Source: an uncultured Alphaproteobacteria bacterium (GTDB taxonomy: Bacteria; Pseudomonadota; Alphaproteobacteria; Rs-D84). Taken from it: a DNA stretch of 9,938 nucleotides. Below, piece by piece: positions 7,261 through 9,938 of the stretch (the first letter of the stretch is position 1; every line of letters starts with the position of its first letter). Where the stretch lies: contig CAJGDN010000031.1 in assembly GCA_904502245.1 (NCBI GenBank), positions 1-9,938 on the forward strand, given 5' to 3'. The notes under the pieces were generated by a model. That model had not been told where the DNA came from, ran no database searches, and saw nothing but the letters and a program-made list of their open reading frames with translations. The translations under genes and the position numbers were made by a program.

Positions 7261-7302
7261 GTGGAAAAACAGTTAAAAAAACATTAAAAGGAGCAAAAAA
7301 AA

Positions 7303-7740
7303 ATGGCAACTGTTATTCGTTTGGCACGTTTCGGTGCAAAAAAACGTCCATATTATCATATTGTTGTAACTGATTCACGTAATGCGCGTAATTCAGGTAA
7401 TGTATTGGAAGTTGTTGGTAAATATGATCCAATGCAAGCAAAAGACAGCGATAAACGCGTTATCTTGAAAATGGACGAAGTAAAATCTTGGTTGGCCAAA
7501 GGCGCACAACCATCAGACCGCGTTTACAAATTCTTGGCGAACGCAGGTTTGGTAAAACCACGCGCAATCCCAGTCCAGACAAAAAAACATCTGCAATCTG
7601 AAAAAACACAGATGAAGATTAAAGACAAGGCTGAAAAACTGGCAAAAATCGCCGCTGAAAAGGCCGCTGCAGAAGAAGCTGCCAAGGCTGCCGCAGCTGC
7701 CCCAGCAGAAGAAGCTGCAACAGAAACAGTTGCTGAATAA
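7303..7740 (+). CDS. rpsP: 30S ribosomal protein S16
   Basis: 145 residues. Residues 1-85 are the S16 fold, binding 16S rRNA during 30S assembly: start ATVIRLARFGAKKRPYYHIV, then DSRNARNSG, VGKYDPM and the helix DEVKSWLAKGAQPSDRVYKF. The remaining 60 residues are a Lys/Ala/Glu-rich, probably helical tail, an extension frequent in alphaproteobacterial S16 and absent from the 82-residue E. coli protein. Strong Shine-Dalgarno AAGGAG at 7288-7293, 9 bases before the ATG. It is the first gene of the operon. Confidence 0.98.
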   Translation: MATVIRLARFGAKKRPYYHIVVTDSRNARNSGNVLEVVGKYDPMQAKDSDKRVILKMDEVKSWLAKGAQPSDRVYKFLANAGLVKPRAIPVQTKKHLQSEKTQMKIKDKAEKLAKIAAEKAAAEEAAKAAAAAPAEEAATETVAE

Positions 7741-7753
7741 TTTTGTTCCAAAA

Positions 7754-7773
7754 TGCCCGGGGCAACCCGGGCA
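7754..7773 (+). terminator. Intercistronic hairpin after rpsP
   Basis: Eight-base perfect stem TGCCCGGG (7754-7761) and CCCGGGCA (7766-7773) closed by a GCAA tetraloop of the stable GNRA class. The tail GATTATTCT is a poor T-tract, so it probably acts as a partial terminator or as an mRNA 3' stabiliser that makes S16 more abundant than the downstream products. Confidence 0.5.
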
Positions 7774-7785
7774 GATTATTCTACT

Positions 7786-7789
7786 AGGA
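7786..7789 (+). promoter_or_regulatory. Ribosome binding site of the 70-aa gene
   Basis: AGGA, 6 bases before the ATG at 7796. It selects this start over an earlier in-frame ATG at 7730, which lies inside rpsP and would translate through the hairpin. Confidence 0.6.
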
Positions 7790-7795
7790 AAAAAT

Positions 7796-8008
7796 ATGTC
7801 TATCAAATTACATGACTGCCCATACTGCGATAAAATCGTTTGTGATACAGGATACAGCGTTCGCGAATCAAACCGTCAAAAAATGGCAACATCTGGTCAA
7901 TACGTTCAAAAATTATTTCACATTACAACTGAATGTAAATGTGATCCAGAAAAATGCAAACGCTATCTGGATAAAATAAAAGAATTAACGAAGCAAAAGA
8001 CAAAATAA
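7796..8008 (+). CDS. Small cysteine-rich orphan, possible zinc ribbon
   Basis: 70 residues, not recognised. It has a CPYC knuckle (Cys8, Cys11), a further Cys16, then CKC (Cys47, Cys49) and Cys54 in ECKCDPEKCKRYLDKIKEL, so six cysteines in two clusters. The middle and C-terminal parts are basic. The spacing suits one zinc site, and the lack of a signal peptide suggests the cytoplasm. It sits between rpsP and rimM and ends one base before the next start, so it is very likely co-translated with translation-machinery genes. A ribosome-associated or RNA-binding role is inference only. Confidence 0.7.
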   Translation: MSIKLHDCPYCDKIVCDTGYSVRESNRQKMATSGQYVQKLFHITTECKCDPEKCKRYLDKIKELTKQKTK

Positions 8009-8009
8009 A

Positions 8010-8351
8010 ATGGCAAAAACAGAACTTGTTAATCCTGATGTCAAAATGCCAGGCGCCGAAAGCACAACTGAACAGCAATTAAAAAAAACGGTTCGCCTGC
8101 ATTGGGACAATGAACCCAACAGCGACTTTGACTGCCCATATGACGGTACATATTGCCGCCAGAAACATATGCGCGTATTACGCTGGCGCGAAGCAGTCGC
8201 ATATAACGCCGCACACCGGGTAAACCAGGTATTTTTGACAAGTGCAAACATGTTCGATAAATGTCCATTGGAATACAGTAATGACGTGCAATGTATTCGC
8301 CGTCTGCGCTACGAAAATATAATGAATAAATTAAATCAAAATGCAAAATAA
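8010..8351 (+). CDS. Small orphan protein with paired CP..C motifs
   Basis: 113 residues, not recognised. The N-terminal 30 residues are polar. There are two similar elements: CPYDGTYCRQKHMRVLRWRE (Cys42, Cys49) and CPLEYSNDVQCIRRLRYEN (Cys85, Cys94), each a CP-x(5-7)-C motif followed by a basic helix ending in an aromatic residue, so the protein may be an internal duplication around one metal site. No signal peptide or membrane segment. It starts one base after the preceding stop and overlaps rimM by 11 bases, implying coupling. No clear Shine-Dalgarno is visible. Confidence 0.7.
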   Translation: MAKTELVNPDVKMPGAESTTEQQLKKTVRLHWDNEPNSDFDCPYDGTYCRQKHMRVLRWREAVAYNAAHRVNQVFLTSANMFDKCPLEYSNDVQCIRRLRYENIMNKLNQNAK

Positions 8352-8805
8352 CGATAAAATTTTGGTTGGTAAAATTGTTGCCCCCCAGGGTATCAGGGGC
8401 GAAGTTCGCATCCAAACATTTACCAGCAGCCCATCTGATTTTAAATCTTTGGCTGTCATTTGTTCTAAATTCAATTCAAATGATTTTAAATTTATACGCG
8501 CATTGCCAAACACAAATGTTATTATTGCAAAAATTAATGGTGTTGACGACCGCAACACTGCCGAAGCACTGCGTGGCACAGAATTGTTTATTGAACGCGC
8601 CACCCTGCCCGACCTGAACAAAGATGAATATTACCAGGCCGACCTGATTGGATTTGACGTTATTCGCGACAGCATAAAAATTGGTATTGTTTCCTGTTTC
8701 CAGAACTATGGTGCTGGCGATATCATTGAATTAGATAATGGCGACATGGTATCATTTGTTGGTGCAACCGTTGACATGAACACGAAAACAATTTATACAA
8801 GGTAG
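8341..8805 (+). CDS. rimM: 16S rRNA processing / 30S maturation factor RimM
   Basis: 154 residues. RimM binds S19 and helps mature the 16S rRNA 3' domain. The N-terminal beta-barrel shows LVGKIVAPQGIRGEVRIQTF (8-27) and the segment DRNTAEALRGTELFI; the PRC-barrel half begins at EYYQADLIGFDV (about 96-107), with NYGAGDIIEL and the closing strand VSFVGATVDMNTKTIY. It is shorter than the usual 165-180 residues through a trimmed C-terminus, but both domains are present. The start codon lies inside the preceding gene (11-base overlap). Confidence 0.93.
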   Translation: MQNNDKILVGKIVAPQGIRGEVRIQTFTSSPSDFKSLAVICSKFNSNDFKFIRALPNTNVIIAKINGVDDRNTAEALRGTELFIERATLPDLNKDEYYQADLIGFDVIRDSIKIGIVSCFQNYGAGDIIELDNGDMVSFVGATVDMNTKTIYTR

Positions 8806-8810
8806 AAAAT

Positions 8811-9107
8811 ATGAAAATTGCAGAAAATATATTACAAGAAACGAACGAAAAATTCAGCATTGCAGCATCATGGGGAATAGTTGTTGTTGCGTGCCCAAAT
8901 CCACGTCCAAAATGTGCACTGCGCGGCTATGTTGAACACAATCCAAACCTGGCCAAGATTATTAATATCAAAGGTTCAAACGTTACAACATTGCGCACAC
9001 TGGGTGAAACCGAAGAAATCGCAAACAAAACACCGGATTTATATAGACGTGCAAAAAAAATCTGTGAAATGTGTTTAAAATCACATCAAAAAATAAAAAA
9101 CAAATAA
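8811..9107 (+). CDS. Small orphan protein with four cysteines
   Basis: 98 residues, not recognised. A central hydrophobic strand leads into ACPNPRPKCALRGYVEHNPN (Cys28, Cys35), and the C-terminus has RAKKICEMCLKSHQKIKNK (Cys85, Cys88), giving a C-x6-C plus C-x2-C layout that could hold one zinc ion. The basic C-terminus suggests nucleic-acid contact. AAGG at 8799-8802 is a reasonable ribosome site 8 bases upstream. It starts 5 bases after rimM and ends 2 bases before trmD, so it belongs to the same transcript. Confidence 0.7.
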   Translation: MKIAENILQETNEKFSIAASWGIVVVACPNPRPKCALRGYVEHNPNLAKIINIKGSNVTTLRTLGETEEIANKTPDLYRRAKKICEMCLKSHQKIKNK

Positions 9108-9109
9108 AA

Positions 9110-9790
9110 ATGCACTTTAACATATTGACCATTTTTCCAGAAATGTTCCCCGGCACACTGTCGGGCGGGGTTGTTGGTCGCGCGCTGGAACGCGGGATTT
9201 GGTCATATGACGCAATAAATATTCGCGACTTTGCCATTAATAATTATGGCAGTGTTGATGACACCCAGTTTGGTGGTGGCGCAGGCATGGTTATGCGCCC
9301 AGACGCGCTGGGCGCGGCAATCGATTCTGTAAAAAAACGTGGTAAAATCATATACTTTTCACCACGCGGTCCGACACTGAATCAAAAGATGGTGCGCGAA
9401 TTTGTGTCCACCCCAGATACGACATACACTCTGTTATGTGGTCGATACGAAGGAATTGATCAACGAATTATAGATGAATATGATATAATGGAATTATCCA
9501 TTGGCGACTATATCTTATCAGGTGGCGAAATCGCAGCCCAGGTTTTTATTGACAGTTGCGTTCGTTTAATGGATAATGTTGTCCACGGTGGCATTGAAAC
9601 CACCCAAAATGAAAGTTTCGAAATCGGCGGGTTAGAATGGCCGTTATACACCCGTCCGTCAGTATGGCGTGGACGAAGCGTCCCAGAAGTCCTGCTGTCC
9701 GGTCACCACGGCAATATCGAACGGTGGCGGAAACAACAATCGGACGACATAACAATGGAACGTCGTCCGGACTTAATAAAGGAAAAGTAA
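9110..9790 (+). CDS. trmD: tRNA (guanine-N1-)-methyltransferase TrmD
   Basis: 226 residues. TrmD methylates G37 of tRNAs reading CNN/GGG-type codons with S-adenosylmethionine, preventing +1 frameshifts. Family blocks in order: FNILTIFPEMF at the start, RDFA and FGGGAGMVM, IIYFSPRGPTLNQ, LLCGRYEGIDQRIIDEYD (trefoil-knot SAM site), ELSIGDYILSGGE, DSCVRL with the Arg equivalent to E. coli Arg154, NESFEIGGLEWPLYTRPSVW, and EVLLSGHHGNIERWR. The residue aligned with E. coli Asp169 is Glu here, a conservative change I believe also occurs in other alphaproteobacteria. Start chosen at 9110 because MHFNILTIFPEMF matches the family N-terminus; an earlier in-frame ATG at 9071 lies inside the upstream gene. 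No Shine-Dalgarno is visible, consistent with coupling. Confidence 0.95.
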   Translation: MHFNILTIFPEMFPGTLSGGVVGRALERGIWSYDAINIRDFAINNYGSVDDTQFGGGAGMVMRPDALGAAIDSVKKRGKIIYFSPRGPTLNQKMVREFVSTPDTTYTLLCGRYEGIDQRIIDEYDIMELSIGDYILSGGEIAAQVFIDSCVRLMDNVVHGGIETTQNESFEIGGLEWPLYTRPSVWRGRSVPEVLLSGHHGNIERWRKQQSDDITMERRPDLIKEK

Positions 9791-9792
9791 AA

Positions 9793-9938
9793 ATGAGCAT
9801 TATTAAAAAAATCGAAGCTGCCCAGGTTGCAAAATTGCAGGGCGATAAAAAAATCCCAAACTTCAAAGCTGGGGATACATTAAAAGTTCACGTTAAGATT
9901 AAAGACGGTGACAAATTCCGTATCCAGGTATTCGAAGG
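9793..9938 (+). CDS. rplS: 50S ribosomal protein L19, 3'-truncated by the window edge
   Basis: 48 complete codons. The start MSIIKKIEAAQVAKL followed by IPNFKAGDTLKVHVKIKDG and RIQVFEG matches the L19 N-terminus, and the position straight after trmD is the standard operon order. L19 sits at the 30S-50S interface. Shine-Dalgarno AAGGA at 9779-9783 lies within the end of trmD, 9 bases before the ATG. The full protein is normally about 115-130 residues, so most lies beyond the window. Confidence 0.95.
   Translation, partial: MSIIKKIEAAQVAKLQGDKKIPNFKAGDTLKVHVKIKDGDKFRIQVFE

Noticed and set aside
7524..7751. Minus-strand Ala-rich frame opposite the S16 tail
   Set aside because: It mirrors the GCN-rich alanine codons of the S16 extension.
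9110..9790. Glu in place of the E. coli TrmD catalytic Asp169 as a sign of an inactive enzyme
   Set aside because: The change is conservative, I believe it occurs in other alphaproteobacterial TrmD proteins, and all other family motifs are intact.

Overview
The window looks like a chromosomal segment from an AT-leaning alphaproteobacterium. Support is the S16-RimM-TrmD-L19 operon order, an S16 with the long Ala/Lys-rich tail common in that class, an alphaproteobacterial-type tRNA-Gly(CCC) and an inner-membrane LysM protein. The species cannot be named from sequence alone. Most of the window is housekeeping DNA, with an accessory block in the middle (about 3540-7103).

Layout. 1-936 is the 3' three quarters of enolase, closed by an intrinsic terminator. 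A 68-residue membrane protein of the superinfection-immunity (Imm) family follows. It runs head-on, with one base between stop codons, into a minus-strand 6-phosphofructokinase gene with unusual active-site residues. A divergent promoter pair (about 2313-2357) drives the phosphofructokinase leftwards and, rightwards, a membrane-anchored Ig-like/LysM protein followed by a small HNH nuclease gene. Next is a minus-strand tRNA-Gly(CCC) with its own promoter. Downstream of it on the minus strand lie a second, broken copy of the tRNA 3' end and a strong terminator hairpin; the broken copy resembles an integration scar.

4342-7103 holds two overlapping genes for exported proteins of no family I recognise. 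The first (350 aa) has helical, charged stretches and two short glycine-rich segments. The second (572 aa) is cysteine-rich, with a degenerate repeated module and two long glycine-rich hydrophobic segments. This pair is the best candidate in the window for an undescribed system.

7130-9938 is the ribosomal operon: a good promoter, a structured leader of about 140 nt, rpsP, two small cysteine-containing orphan genes, rimM, a third small cysteine-containing orphan, trmD and the start of rplS. The three orphans are tightly spaced or overlapping with the translation-machinery genes, so they are very probably co-transcribed and may work with the ribosome or tRNA modification. That role is inference from position only.

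Metabolically, enolase and phosphofructokinase are both glycolytic but on opposite strands with separate expression. I see no CRISPR array, no insertion sequence and no rRNA gene.
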